Source of the DNA: Chloroflexota bacterium | GTDB lineage: Bacteria; Chloroflexota; UBA6077; FW602-bin22; JAMCYS01 | Direction: 5' to 3' | DNA: 52,911 nt | Assembly (NCBI GenBank): GCA_023473795.1 | Contig: JAMCYS010000157.1 | Span: forward strand, 1-52,911 | Shown here: positions 8,899 through 20,435 of the stretch, one piece after another | Layout: every line of letters starts with the position of its first letter | Position numbering within the stretch: position 1 is the stretch's first letter | Program-made: the position numbers and the translations under genes | The notes under the pieces: model-generated | Told to the model about the DNA's origin: nothing | The model's database searches: none | The model's input: only the letters and a program-made list of their open reading frames with translations

Positions 8899-10773
8899 TC
8901 AGCTGGCCGGGAGAATCCACTCGTGGATATTCCAGGTCTCCGGCGTTTGGGTCGGAGCCGGCTTGAAGTTCTGCAACTTCGGTGACGCGGACGTGACGTT
9001 CAACCGCTGGAACAGCGGGATCGCGGGCAGGTCCTCTGTCCACATCTTGACCAGCTGGTTGATCATCGGCTGCCGCTTGGCCTTGGAGAGCTCGCTGTCC
9101 GACTGTAGCGCCAGCTTGTCGAAGTCGGGGTTCTTGTAGCAGGGATAGTTGGCGCCATCTGGGCAGTTCTTGCTCAGGTAGAGGCTGACGGGCGACGGAT
9201 CCGGGTCGCTGATCCAGGTGTAGATGGCCATCTGGAAGGTGTGGCTCAGCAGCGGGCCCTTAGTCTCGAACAGGCCGCGGCCGGGCAGGTACTCGACGTC
9301 TACCGCGATGCCGACATCCTTCAGGTTCGACTGAACCAGGGGCGCGACCGCCTGGCGGATCTTGGCGGTCGTGGTCTGCAGTTTGGCCTTGAACTGCTTA
9401 CCGTCCTTCTCCAGCACGCCACTCGTGCCCATCTTCCAGCCGGCCTGCGCCAGCAGGTCCTTGGCTTTTTGCACGTTGTAGTCGTACTTGATCGGCGCCG
9501 ACGGGTCCAGCCAGGGGTTGGGCGGGGTGATCCAGGAATCGAGGACCGCGCTCTTGCCGTAGAGGAGCTTGTCGACCATCGTCTTCCTGTCGATCGCGTA
9601 GATGATGGCCTGGCGGACTCGCTTGTCCTGGAAGAGCGGATCGTTCAGGTTGAGGTCGATGTGCTCCCAACCGGTGCTGGGGATGTAGTAGGGCTTTATC
9701 TTGCCCTGCTGCGCCAGCTTGTCGATGTCGGGGGTCTGGTCGAGGTCGAGGCCGACCTGAGTGGTCACCTGGGCCTCGCCCGCGGCCATCGAGTTCAAAA
9801 CGGCAGTGGCGTCGGCCACGATCTTGAAGATCACGGTCTGGATCTGGGGCTTGAAGATGCCGTTATCGGCCGCCTCGACGACCAGCGTCTGCGCCGGCAC
9901 CCAGTCCTTGAACTTGTAGGGACCGTTGCCGACCGGCTTGCGGGCGAAATCGCTCTTCTCCCAGTCTTTCGGGCTGATCTTGCTCAAGATGTGCTGTGGC
10001 AGGATGTGGTTGCCGGCGTCCGCCATCGTGAAATAGATCGGATCCAGCACCGGGCCCGACTGCGTCTCGTAGCCGGCGTAGAAGTCCTTGTTCTGGTACT
10101 TCCAGCCCTGAGCGGCAGCCTGCTTTGCCTGCTTCTCAGACATCAGTTGGAGAACGGCGGTCTGGTCGTCGGGAGTCAGGACTTCGGCGACCTTGAGCGC
10201 CCAGTCGCGCTGCTGGGCCTTGTCAAAGTCCGGATTCTGCACGGCTTCGATGGTGAACTTGATGTCCTTCGAGCTCACCGGCGTGCCATCGTGCCACTTG
10301 AAGCCCTTCTTCAGCTTGAAGGTGACTTCCAAGTGCTGGTCGGCGCCCGTGCCAACCAACTTGGCGCCGCCGTTGTCGATGGTTGGCGTGCTCTCGCAGG
10401 CCCAGGGGATATAGTTGTTCTTATCATCCCGCATCACGCAGTCGCTCCAGAGGGCGCCGAGGACCTCCTCTTTGGCCATCATGGAGCCGATGTGCGGGGC
10501 CAGCGTATCCGGCTCTTGAGTCATCAGTACGGTGATCTGCTTGGCCACCGCCGCGGGGGCGGTGGTTGCTGCTGGAGCGGTGGTTGCCGCCGCGGGCGAT
10601 GCTGCTGGAGCGGTGGTTGCGGCCGGGGCCTTGGTAGCCGGAGCGGTGGTTGCGGCCGGCGCCGTGGTGGGCGCTGCCGTGGGCGTGGTCGGGGCTGCCG
10701 GGCACCCGGCCAGCGAGAGGACCATGCTTGCCAGCACGACCAGCACGAAAACCAGTCTCACTGCTTTAGACAT
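8899..10773 (-). CDS. oppA: Peptide-binding lipoprotein of an ABC transporter (OppA type)
   Basis: 624 residues of the SBP_bac_5 family. A lipoprotein signal peptide ends at LSLAGC with the lipidated Cys24, followed by a low-complexity Ala/Thr/Pro linker (about 25-80, built from repeats such as ATTAPAA) that tethers the domain to the membrane. The binding fold follows, with KLKKGFKWHDGTPVSSKDIKF near 155-175 and the VRQAIIYAIDRK segment near 390. ATG 10773 has AAGGAG and TAAGGG upstream. Ligand specificity (peptide, nickel or sugar oligomer) cannot be read from sequence; the OppDF-type ATPases favour peptides. Confidence 0.93.
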   Translation of the reverse strand: MSKAVRLVFVLVVLASMVLSLAGCPAAPTTPTAAPTTAPAATTAPATKAPAATTAPAASPAAATTAPAATTAPAAVAKQITVLMTQEPDTLAPHIGSMMAKEEVLGALWSDCVMRDDKNNYIPWACESTPTIDNGGAKLVGTGADQHLEVTFKLKKGFKWHDGTPVSSKDIKFTIEAVQNPDFDKAQQRDWALKVAEVLTPDDQTAVLQLMSEKQAKQAAAQGWKYQNKDFYAGYETQSGPVLDPIYFTMADAGNHILPQHILSKISPKDWEKSDFARKPVGNGPYKFKDWVPAQTLVVEAADNGIFKPQIQTVIFKIVADATAVLNSMAAGEAQVTTQVGLDLDQTPDIDKLAQQGKIKPYYIPSTGWEHIDLNLNDPLFQDKRVRQAIIYAIDRKTMVDKLLYGKSAVLDSWITPPNPWLDPSAPIKYDYNVQKAKDLLAQAGWKMGTSGVLEKDGKQFKAKLQTTTAKIRQAVAPLVQSNLKDVGIAVDVEYLPGRGLFETKGPLLSHTFQMAIYTWISDPDPSPVSLYLSKNCPDGANYPCYKNPDFDKLALQSDSELSKAKRQPMINQLVKMWTEDLPAIPLFQRLNVTSASPKLQNFKPAPTQTPETWNIHEWILPAS

Positions 10774-10943
10774 ACTCTGCCCTTACTCCTTTTCTACTAC
10801 TCGAGATGCAACTCGAAGGTCGCCGAAGGCTCAACGCCCAGCACTGTCTGCCGTTTCTCTCTCCATCTCACCCCCTATAACCTCAACTGCATAGGGCCCA
10901 ATTCGCGCCCGGGGCCAAGCGACTACCCCAAGCGCTTTGGGGG

Positions 10944-10972
10944 AGTTTAACAGCTAGTTCTAGTGAAGTCAA
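10944..10972 (-). promoter_or_regulatory. oppA: Promoter of the opp operon
   Basis: TTGACT at 10972-10967, a 17-bp spacer and TAAACT at 10949-10944 on the minus strand. The predicted start near 10937 gives a leader of about 165 bases that includes a CCCCAA/TTGGGG hairpin and ends in a good ribosome site. No known riboswitch class was recognised in that leader. Confidence 0.65.
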
Positions 10973-11034
10973 GCCTACTGGTTACTGAATCGCTTGCTTA
11001 GCTGGACTACGCTCTCTGATGCAACAAAGAAGAC

Positions 11035-11063
11035 TGGACAGGTTGGTACGTCGTCAGTACAAT
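11035..11063 (+). promoter_or_regulatory. Promoter of the deacetylase gene, apparently leaderless
   Basis: TGGACA at 11035-11040, a 17-bp spacer and TACAAT at 11058-11063. The in-frame GTG at 11070 lies 6 bases past the -10 box, where transcription would begin, so the mRNA would have almost no leader. It is divergent from the opp promoter. Confidence 0.65.
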
Positions 11064-11069
11064 GGCGCC

Positions 11070-12113
11070 GTGACACAACGCGAGCGGACGCCGGCAATCA
11101 TCTATCATCCGCTCTTCCTCGGGCACGACACCGGCGAGCACGTGGAGAGCGCCACTCGACTATCGACGTTGGAGCAAGCCCTCCGCGGCAGCGGCTGGTG
11201 GCGGCGGGACGCGGTCCTGGCGCCAAGCAGTGCCCCATTAGAGTGGTTGCAGAGAGTCCACGCCCCATCTTATATCGCGTCCGTAGAGCGTCTCTGTTCC
11301 AGAGGCGGGGGTTTCCTCGACCTGGACACGGTCGTCTCCCCCGGGTCCTACCGCGCTGCCTTTCTGGCTGCCGGCTCTGGCCTGCTGGCGGTCGACCTCT
11401 TGCTGGCAAGCGAACCTCGCCCCTCTTTCGCCTTGGTGCGACCGCCCGGCCACCATGCCGAGCGGGCGAAGGCGATGGGTTTCTGCCTCTTCAACAATAT
11501 TGCCGTAGCCGCCACGTATGCTCTTGAGCGCTACGGCTGCGAGCGTTTGCTGATCGTCGATTTCGACGTGCACCACGGCAATGGCACCCAGGACGCTTTC
11601 TACGGCGACGGGCGCGTCCTCTACTTTTCCACTCACGAGAGCCCCCTGTATCCGGGAACCGGTAGGTTGGCAGAGACCGGCGAGGGCGCCGGCGCCGGGG
11701 CCAACTTCAATCTACCGCTGCCGGCCGGCGTGGGCGACGCCGGCCATTTGCTGGCCTTTCAGGAGGTGCTGCTGCCGGCGGCTAGGCGCTTTCGGCCGCA
11801 GCTGATCTTAGTTTCCGCGGGCTACGATGGGCACTGGCGCGACCCGCTGGCGCAAATGGCCCTCACCATCACGGGCTACGGCCAGCTGGTAGGGACGCTG
11901 CGCGACCTAGCGGCAGAGCTGTGTGACGGCCGTTTGGCCCTTTTCTTGGAGGGCGGCTATGACTTACAGGCCTTGGCCCAGGGAGTCGTCGGCAGCCTGG
12001 ATGCGCTTGCCGGTAGGCCGGTGCAAGACAGTCTGGGTCCTGCACCCTGGCGCGCAGGCGAACCGAACGTGGCGTCCATTGTGGCTACCGCACGCCGCCT
12101 ACATGCGTTATGA
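11070..12113 (+). CDS. Histone deacetylase-family (AcuC-type) protein
   Basis: 347 residues from GTG 11070; the frame is open from 11019, but the promoter overlaps that stretch, so the later start is preferred. The zinc-dependent deacetylase core is clear: RPPGHHAERAKAMGFC with the tandem catalytic histidines, IVDFDVHHGNGTQ with metal ligands, STHESPLYPGTG, SAGYDGHWRDPL with the third metal Asp, and LEGGYD. Bacterial members act on acetylated proteins or small amides such as polyamines or acetoin-pathway enzymes; which applies here is unknown. prs follows 19 bases later on the same strand. Confidence 0.9.
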   Translation: MTQRERTPAIIYHPLFLGHDTGEHVESATRLSTLEQALRGSGWWRRDAVLAPSSAPLEWLQRVHAPSYIASVERLCSRGGGFLDLDTVVSPGSYRAAFLAAGSGLLAVDLLLASEPRPSFALVRPPGHHAERAKAMGFCLFNNIAVAATYALERYGCERLLIVDFDVHHGNGTQDAFYGDGRVLYFSTHESPLYPGTGRLAETGEGAGAGANFNLPLPAGVGDAGHLLAFQEVLLPAARRFRPQLILVSAGYDGHWRDPLAQMALTITGYGQLVGTLRDLAAELCDGRLALFLEGGYDLQALAQGVVGSLDALAGRPVQDSLGPAPWRAGEPNVASIVATARRLHAL

Positions 12114-12132
12114 TTTTGTGCGCTGAGCGCAG

Positions 12133-13101
12133 ATGCCAGCGACCAAGCAGGCGAGGGGGTGCGAATTGTACGGCAATTTGAGCATTTTCACCGGCAACGC
12201 CAATCCACTGTTGGCCCAGGCCATCTGTGATCACCTTGCCGTGCCGCTCGGCCAGGCCGAGGTAATGCAGTTCGCCAACGAGAACATCTTCGTCCGTATT
12301 AAACAGACCGTGAGGGAGCAGGATGTCTTTGTCGTGCAATCCCTCAGCACGCCCGTGAACCAGTCGATCATGGAGCTCCTGATCATGATCGACGCGCTCA
12401 AGCGAGCCTCCGCTGCCCGCATCACCGCCGTGGTGCCCTATTACGCCTATGGGCGTACGGACAAGAAAGACCAGCCCCGCGTACCGATCACGGCTCGGTT
12501 GGTCGCCGATTTGGTCGCCGTGGCCGGTGCCAACCGCGTGCTGACGATGGACCTGCACGCGGGCCAGATCCAGGGCTTCTTCAGCATCCCCGTGGACGAA
12601 CTGAGCGCCCTGCGCATCCTCTCCGACTACTTCCTCGCCAAGCAACTGAGCGATCCAGTGGTCGTTTCCCCGGATTTCGGCAACGCCAAGCGCGCCCGCA
12701 ACTTCGCCGAGCGCATTCAGGCCCCGCTGGCCCTGATCGAGAAGAGGCGTTCCGAGGGCCAGTTGGAATCGCTGAACGTGATCGGCGAGGTCAAGGGCAA
12801 GAGGGCGATCATCGTGGACGACGAGGTCGATACGGCGGGTTCGGTGATGTCCACCGTCGGCGTCCTCGAGCAACGCGGCGCCATCGAGTTCTACGCCTGC
12901 TGCACTCATCCCATCCTCGCCGGGTCGGCCGTGCAGCGTCTGCGCGAGAGCAAGCTCACGGAGTTCGTGTCTACCGACTCCGTGCCCATTCCTGAGAGCA
13001 AGCGCCTGCCGATAATGACGACTCTCAGCGTGGCTCCGCTCTTCGGCGAGGCAATCCGGCGCATTCACACCGGTGGCTCAATCGGCCAGCTCTTCCGCTA
13101 G
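12133..13101 (+). CDS. prs: Ribose-phosphate pyrophosphokinase
   Basis: 322 residues. Makes PRPP from ribose 5-phosphate and ATP for purine, pyrimidine, His, Trp and NAD synthesis. The LSIFTGNANPLLAQ start, YYAYGRTDKKDQPR flexible loop, TMDLHAGQIQGFF metal segment and PRPP loop VDDEVDTAGS are intact. The start is uncertain: ATG 12133 lacks a good ribosome site, while TTG 12166, just before YGNLSIFTG, has GAGGGGG upstream and would give the usual family N-terminus. Probably cotranscribed with the deacetylase gene. Confidence 0.95.
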   Translation: MPATKQARGCELYGNLSIFTGNANPLLAQAICDHLAVPLGQAEVMQFANENIFVRIKQTVREQDVFVVQSLSTPVNQSIMELLIMIDALKRASAARITAVVPYYAYGRTDKKDQPRVPITARLVADLVAVAGANRVLTMDLHAGQIQGFFSIPVDELSALRILSDYFLAKQLSDPVVVSPDFGNAKRARNFAERIQAPLALIEKRRSEGQLESLNVIGEVKGKRAIIVDDEVDTAGSVMSTVGVLEQRGAIEFYACCTHPILAGSAVQRLRESKLTEFVSTDSVPIPESKRLPIMTTLSVAPLFGEAIRRIHTGGSIGQLFR

Positions 13102-13128
13102 CCGACTTCCTGGCGCCGTTTGCCCGCT

Positions 13129-13158
13129 TGGACACGCACTCCACGCGTGTGCTACACT
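13129..13158 (+). promoter_or_regulatory. secA: secA promoter with leader hairpin
   Basis: TGGACA at 13129-13134, an 18-bp spacer and TACACT at 13153-13158, preceded by TGC (extended -10). A small hairpin, TGCCGC-AAT-GCGGCA at 13170-13184, lies in the leader before the weak ribosome site of secA. Confidence 0.6.
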
Positions 13159-13198
13159 CTAGGCGTGCCTGCCGCAATGCGGCAAGGACGGGGCGGCG

Positions 13199-15910
<2,712 letters not shown>

Positions 15911-15937
15911 GCAGCGCCCCGACGTAGGGAGGGGGCG

Positions 15938-16891
15938 ATGGAGCGCGTAGCTGAGCTTACTGGGCGGATTGTCGGCAACGTCGAGAAAGTCATAGTCGGC
16001 AAGCGAGCCGAGGTGGAGATGGCGCTCATCGGCCTCATCTGCCAAGGTCATTTGCTGATCGAAGATGTGCCGGGCGTGGGCAAGACGGTTCTGGCCAAGG
16101 CCTTTGCCAAGTCGATCGGCTGTTCCTTCCGGCGCATCCAGTTCACCCCTGATCTCCTCCCCAGCGACGTCACCGGTGTCTCGGTCTTCAGCCAGAAGAC
16201 CGGCGAGTTCGAGTTCCGGCCTGGACCGATAATGGCGCAAATCGTCCTCGCCGACGAGATCAACCGCGCCACCCCCAAGACACAGTCGGCACTCCTCGAA
16301 TGCATGGAGGAACGCCAAATCACGGTCGATGGCGTCACCCGCCGGATGCCCGTGCCTTTCCTCGTTATGGCTACCCAGAATCCGATCGAATATGAGGGCA
16401 CATTTCCGCTACCGGAGGCCCAGCTCGACCGTTTCATGATGAGAATCCGCCTCGGCTACCCGCGCCGCGGGGAGGAGGTAGAGATCCTCGGTCGCCAGAA
16501 AGAAGCACACCCCATCGACACGCTGGGCCAAACGGTCTCGGTAGAAGAACTGCTGGAGCTGCAGGGCATTGTGCGACGACAGGTGGAAGTGAGCCCGCTG
16601 GTGCGCGAGTACATCGTCGCCCTCGTCTCATCCACCCGCCAGCATCCGGAGGTTTACCTCGGCGCCAGCCCGCGGGGCTCGCTCGCCCTCTTCCGCGGTA
16701 GCCAGGCCAGGGCGGCACTGCAGGGACGCGAGTTCGCGATCCCCGACGACGTCAAGGCTTTGGCCGTGCCCACTCTGGCGCACCGGCTCATTCTCAGCCC
16801 TTCTGCTCGCATTCGTAGCATTAGCGCCCAAGATGTGGTCAACGAGCTTCTGCAAAGCATTGCAGTTCCCGGCGCGATGGTCAGCGCCTGA
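15938..16891 (+). CDS. MoxR-family AAA+ ATPase
   Basis: 317 residues with an AGGGAGGGGG ribosome site. Walker [10 protein letters not shown] ends at residue 50, Walker B LADEINRA is near 105-112, sensor 1 is in [25 protein letters not shown], and sensor 2 lies in the C-terminal lid ([11 protein letters not shown]). MoxR ATPases act as chaperones for assembling or activating partner complexes, often with a DUF58/VWA-type protein and a membrane transglutaminase, which are the next two genes. The three are 10-48 bases apart and form a conserved cluster type; the exact target is unknown. Confidence 0.92.
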   Translation: MERVAELTGRIVGNVEKVIVGKRAEVEMALIGLICQGHLLIEDVPGVGKTVLAKAFAKSIGCSFRRIQFTPDLLPSDVTGVSVFSQKTGEFEFRPGPIMAQIVLADEINRATPKTQSALLECMEERQITVDGVTRRMPVPFLVMATQNPIEYEGTFPLPEAQLDRFMMRIRLGYPRRGEEVEILGRQKEAHPIDTLGQTVSVEELLELQGIVRRQVEVSPLVREYIVALVSSTRQHPEVYLGASPRGSLALFRGSQARAALQGREFAIPDDVKALAVPTLAHRLILSPSARIRSISAQDVVNELLQSIAVPGAMVSA

Positions 16892-16901
16892 TTAGGTAGC
16901 C

Positions 16902-18113
16902 ATGAACGGTATCATCCTGGCCGCAGTGGTCGGGGTCCTCTTCTTCCTCGCCGTCGGCAGCGGCCTGGACATACTGTTCAAGTTCGCCTACACGGCGCTT
17001 GGGGTGCTCGTGATCGCTTTTGCCTGGGCCAAGCTCAGCCTGCGGGGCGTGTCCCTGGAGCGTCGCGCCGCTGCTCTCCGTGGCCAGGTCGGGGACGAGC
17101 TGAGCGAGCACTTCACTCTCCACAACGGCAGCCTCATCCCCAAGGCGTGGCTGGCCATGCAGGACTACTCCTCCCTTCCCGACCATCGAGTTGGTCGTGC
17201 CCTCTCCCCCAAGCCGCATAGCGATCTCAAGTGGCGGGTAAGCACCATCTGCAAGGCGCGCGGGCGCTTTCAATTAGGGCCGGCGATGCTCCGTTCGGGT
17301 GACCCGTTTGGCTTGTTTGAGGAGCGCCGGCGGGTGGGCAACGGGGTTACGGTCGTCGTTTACCCGGCCACGGCGCACCTGACCCATTTCCCTCTGCCCG
17401 GGGGAGCGCTTTTTGGGGGCAGCAACCGGCGGGAGCGAACCGACCAGGTGACGCCTAACGCCGCCGGCGTGCGCGAGTACGTAGCCGGCGACTCCTTCAA
17501 CCGCATTCATTGGCTGTCCACCGCCCGTCTGAGTAAGCTTATGGTCAAAGAGTTCGAACCGGATCCCATAGCCGACCTGTGGATTGCCTTGGATATGGAC
17601 GGCACTGTGCACGCCGGCACAGCACCGGAAAGCAGCGAGGAGTACGCGGTGCACGCCGCGGCATCTCTCGCTCGCCACTTCCTCAGCCAGGGTTGGGCAG
17701 TGGGATTGCTTTCAGTGGCGGAGCAGCACCACGACCTACCCCCCGAGCGCGGTGACCGCCAGCTACTCAAGCTCATGGAAGAGCTGGCCGTGATTCGAGC
17801 CAGCGGCACCGCTCCCTTGGGCGAGCTACTGATTTCAGAGGACGCGCGCTTTGGTAGGCGGACGACTGTGATAGCCATTTCTCCTTCGACCAGTTTGGAC
17901 TGGGTCGCGGCCCTACGGTCCTATCTGGCCCGCGGTGTGCGAACGGTGGCTATGGTGATAGACGCCAGCAGTTTCGGCGGGCCGGAGCCTTCTGGTGAGG
18001 TGACGGCGGCTCTGCAGGGGGCCGGCATAGCCACTTACGTTTTTGGCAAGGGAGACATGTTGGCCGATGTGGTCGCAGCCGGGACCGCGGCGGTGGCTAC
18101 CAGCAATGCCTGA
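16902..18113 (+). CDS. DUF58 domain membrane protein
   Basis: 403 residues. Two N-terminal hydrophobic segments (about 3-45) anchor a cytoplasmic part. The DUF58 signature is plain: VREYVAGDSFNRIHW near 186-200 followed by STARLSKLMVKEFEPD, leading into a VWA-like fold (LWIALDMDG). Proteins of this family are partners of MoxR ATPases. It lies 10 bases after the moxR-type gene and before the transglutaminase gene. The role is not established; an envelope or cell-wall assembly task is inferred from the trio. Confidence 0.88.
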   Translation: MNGIILAAVVGVLFFLAVGSGLDILFKFAYTALGVLVIAFAWAKLSLRGVSLERRAAALRGQVGDELSEHFTLHNGSLIPKAWLAMQDYSSLPDHRVGRALSPKPHSDLKWRVSTICKARGRFQLGPAMLRSGDPFGLFEERRRVGNGVTVVVYPATAHLTHFPLPGGALFGGSNRRERTDQVTPNAAGVREYVAGDSFNRIHWLSTARLSKLMVKEFEPDPIADLWIALDMDGTVHAGTAPESSEEYAVHAAASLARHFLSQGWAVGLLSVAEQHHDLPPERGDRQLLKLMEELAVIRASGTAPLGELLISEDARFGRRTTVIAISPSTSLDWVAALRSYLARGVRTVAMVIDASSFGGPEPSGEVTAALQGAGIATYVFGKGDMLADVVAAGTAAVATSNA

Positions 18114-18161
18114 CGGCCGGCGCGTTCTCACGTTCTAGCATCGTGGCGGAGCCTCTCAAAT

Positions 18162-20435
18162 ATGGCAAAGAAGACGGCATCTCCCTCGGGCCGATCAGAT
18201 AGTTCAGAGTCGCTGCTCACGTTCCTACTGCTGGCGCTTGTCCAGGTCAGCGCCGTGCGCGCTGTCCAGGACGCGGGCTGGCTCGCTCAGCCCTGGGTTC
18301 TCGCCTGGGTCAGTTTCTTCGCCTTGCTCACCGGCTTCGCTTTCGCTCGTCTGCGGGCGCCGGCCGAATTCCTTCACCTGGCCTCGCTGTTGGTTGGAGC
18401 GCTGGCCCTGGCCTATGAGGGAGCATCTACTCTCGCCAAGGGTAGTCTCGCCGACCGGGTGGCCAATATCGCCGATCGCATTTTCATTTGGCTGCGGATC
18501 ACGCGCGAAGGCGGCATCGGCACCGATAACCTGCTCTTCCTTCTCTTCCTGGCTGCGCTGGCCTGGTTCATCGGCTACATAGGGGCTTATGCTGCCTTCA
18601 AGCACAACAACGCCTGGTTGCACATCGTGGGCGCTGGTGTCGCTCTGGTGGTGACCGTGTCTTACGCCGAGAACGTGAGCGGTTACTTCTTCCTCTTCAC
18701 GCCCGCGGCGGTGCTCTTGTTCGTGCAGCTGCATGCGAGCCGCCGTGAGCGGGCCTGGCGGCGGGCGGGCATCGAGCAGCAAGCTAAGTCGTTCCGCGGC
18801 AGGTTGTTGCGCCAGGGACTGGTCTCTGCCGTGGCAATCGTGCTGTTCTCAGTCTGGGCCCCGGGCGTCGCCAGCGGGGCGGAAATCGCCACGGCCTGGC
18901 AGGTAGTCAATCGCCCGTGGATGGACATGCAGGCCGAGTTTGCCCGTCTGTTCGGTCCGGTCAACGCCGGCAGCGCCGTAGGGGCGAGCAACTACGGCCC
19001 CACGCTGGCGCTGCAGAGCTCCGTGGCGCTGAGCGACCAGCGGGTCTTGGAAGTGCAAGCCAGCGAAGCGAGACGGTTGCGCGGGGTCATTTACGACCGC
19101 TACACCGGCCAGGGCTGGCTCACTCAGGACCGCGGGCAAGTAGACGTACCGGCCAACGGTACGACGCTGGAACCGGCGAGCAACGACCGGGCGCGGATGG
19201 AGTTGGTCCAGAAGGTGAGGGTCTTGCGTCTGAAGGGGGACCTTCTGTTTGGCGCATCCCTGCCCCGCTTGGTGAGCGTGCCGGTGCGTGCCGATTTGGA
19301 GAACCTGAGTAGCGGCCGCGGCGCCGCCGAAGACACCACCTACACGGACCTAGGTTCAATCCGGGCCGTCTTGGGTCCTTACCGCGGCCAGGAATATCAG
19401 GTTACGTCCGCGGTATCGGTGGCGACTGCCGACCAGCTGCGGCAGGCGGGTGGCGACTACCCGCGTCTGCTCGCCCAGCGCTACACGGCGCTGCCTCGCA
19501 ATCTACCGGGGGACGTACGAGCGCTGGCACGTTCGCTCACGGCGGACAAGGACACCCCCTACGACAAGGTCCTGGCCGTAGAGTCCTATCTGCGGAGTCT
19601 CACCTACACGTTGACCCCGCCAGAGCCCCCGCTCGGTCGCGACGCAGTCGAGTTTTTCCTCTTCCAGTCGAAAGAGGGGTACTGCGACTACTTCTCGAGC
19701 TCGATGGTCGTCCTCCTGCGCTCCCTGGGCATCCCGGCGCGCGTGGTTGCCGGCTACCTGCCCGGCACCTGGGACGATGCTCTGCAGGCCTACACAGTGC
19801 GAGAGTCCGACTCTCATTCTTGGCCGGAAGTCTATTTCCCGGGATACGGTTGGATAGAGTTCGAGCCCACGGCCTCGGTGCCGGCGGTGATCCATCCTGA
19901 CGTAGCCCAGGCGGCCGGCGGCGAGGGCGATACTAGTGGTGGCACGAACCCAAGCGCTGAAGCCGTGCCGTTTGAGGACCCCGGCGACGGCTTGGGCCCC
20001 GACTCCGGCAGCACCGGCGGTAGCTTCGGTCTGCCGACGTCCGCGGACTATGCCTTCCTCCTATCGCTTTTTGGGGTGGTGATTGGGGTGGCGGCACTGT
20101 TCCGTCTGGGGCTATACGGATGGGATCGCCACTTCCAGCGTTTGCCGGCCGCGGAGGCGGCTTACGCGCGGATGTCGGTGATTGCTCGCTTCTTCGGTAG
20201 GGGGCCGCGTCCCTACGAAACACCGTTTGAGTACGCGCAGAGTCTCGCTCGCAACGTGCCCGGGGGGGCTGGGGCGATACAGGGGATAGCGACGGCGTTC
20301 GTCCGCCACCGCTTCGGCGGCGAGGGGGAGCAACCAGGAGACAGGCAACGTCTGGCGTCTGCCTGGCAGTCTCTGCGTGGCCAACTACCGCGCGGTCTGC
20401 TGCGCCGCCTGGCCATCCGTTTGACCCGCCGTTAG
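18162..20435 (+). CDS. TgpA-type membrane transglutaminase-like protein
   Basis: 757 residues. Residues about 15-200 hold several transmembrane helices; a long outside region follows with the transglutaminase-like core: catalytic Cys near 508 in KEGYCDYFSSSMVVLLRSLG, His near 552 in ESDSHSWPEVY, and GWIEFEPTAS, where the third catalytic position reads Glu where Asp is common. A Gly/Ser/Asp-rich linker, one more membrane helix near 625-650 and a C-terminal DUF4129-like domain complete it. Such proteins appear with MoxR and DUF58 and are thought to modify or cleave envelope proteins or peptides. Its 3' end overlaps the convergent glycosyltransferase gene by 4 bases. Confidence 0.9.
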   Translation: MAKKTASPSGRSDSSESLLTFLLLALVQVSAVRAVQDAGWLAQPWVLAWVSFFALLTGFAFARLRAPAEFLHLASLLVGALALAYEGASTLAKGSLADRVANIADRIFIWLRITREGGIGTDNLLFLLFLAALAWFIGYIGAYAAFKHNNAWLHIVGAGVALVVTVSYAENVSGYFFLFTPAAVLLFVQLHASRRERAWRRAGIEQQAKSFRGRLLRQGLVSAVAIVLFSVWAPGVASGAEIATAWQVVNRPWMDMQAEFARLFGPVNAGSAVGASNYGPTLALQSSVALSDQRVLEVQASEARRLRGVIYDRYTGQGWLTQDRGQVDVPANGTTLEPASNDRARMELVQKVRVLRLKGDLLFGASLPRLVSVPVRADLENLSSGRGAAEDTTYTDLGSIRAVLGPYRGQEYQVTSAVSVATADQLRQAGGDYPRLLAQRYTALPRNLPGDVRALARSLTADKDTPYDKVLAVESYLRSLTYTLTPPEPPLGRDAVEFFLFQSKEGYCDYFSSSMVVLLRSLGIPARVVAGYLPGTWDDALQAYTVRESDSHSWPEVYFPGYGWIEFEPTASVPAVIHPDVAQAAGGEGDTSGGTNPSAEAVPFEDPGDGLGPDSGSTGGSFGLPTSADYAFLLSLFGVVIGVAALFRLGLYGWDRHFQRLPAAEAAYARMSVIARFFGRGPRPYETPFEYAQSLARNVPGGAGAIQGIATAFVRHRFGGEGEQPGDRQRLASAWQSLRGQLPRGLLRRLAIRLTRR

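Noticed and set aside
7711-8985. Open frame of 424 codons on the plus strand opposite oppB-oppC
   Set aside because: Low-complexity His/Asp/Gln-rich translation typical of antisense shadows; the minus-strand permeases are unmistakable.
9241-10950. Open frame of 569 codons on the plus strand opposite oppA
   Set aside because: It is a GC-bias shadow of the oppA codons, lacks any family motif and covers the opp promoter; oppA itself has clear family features.
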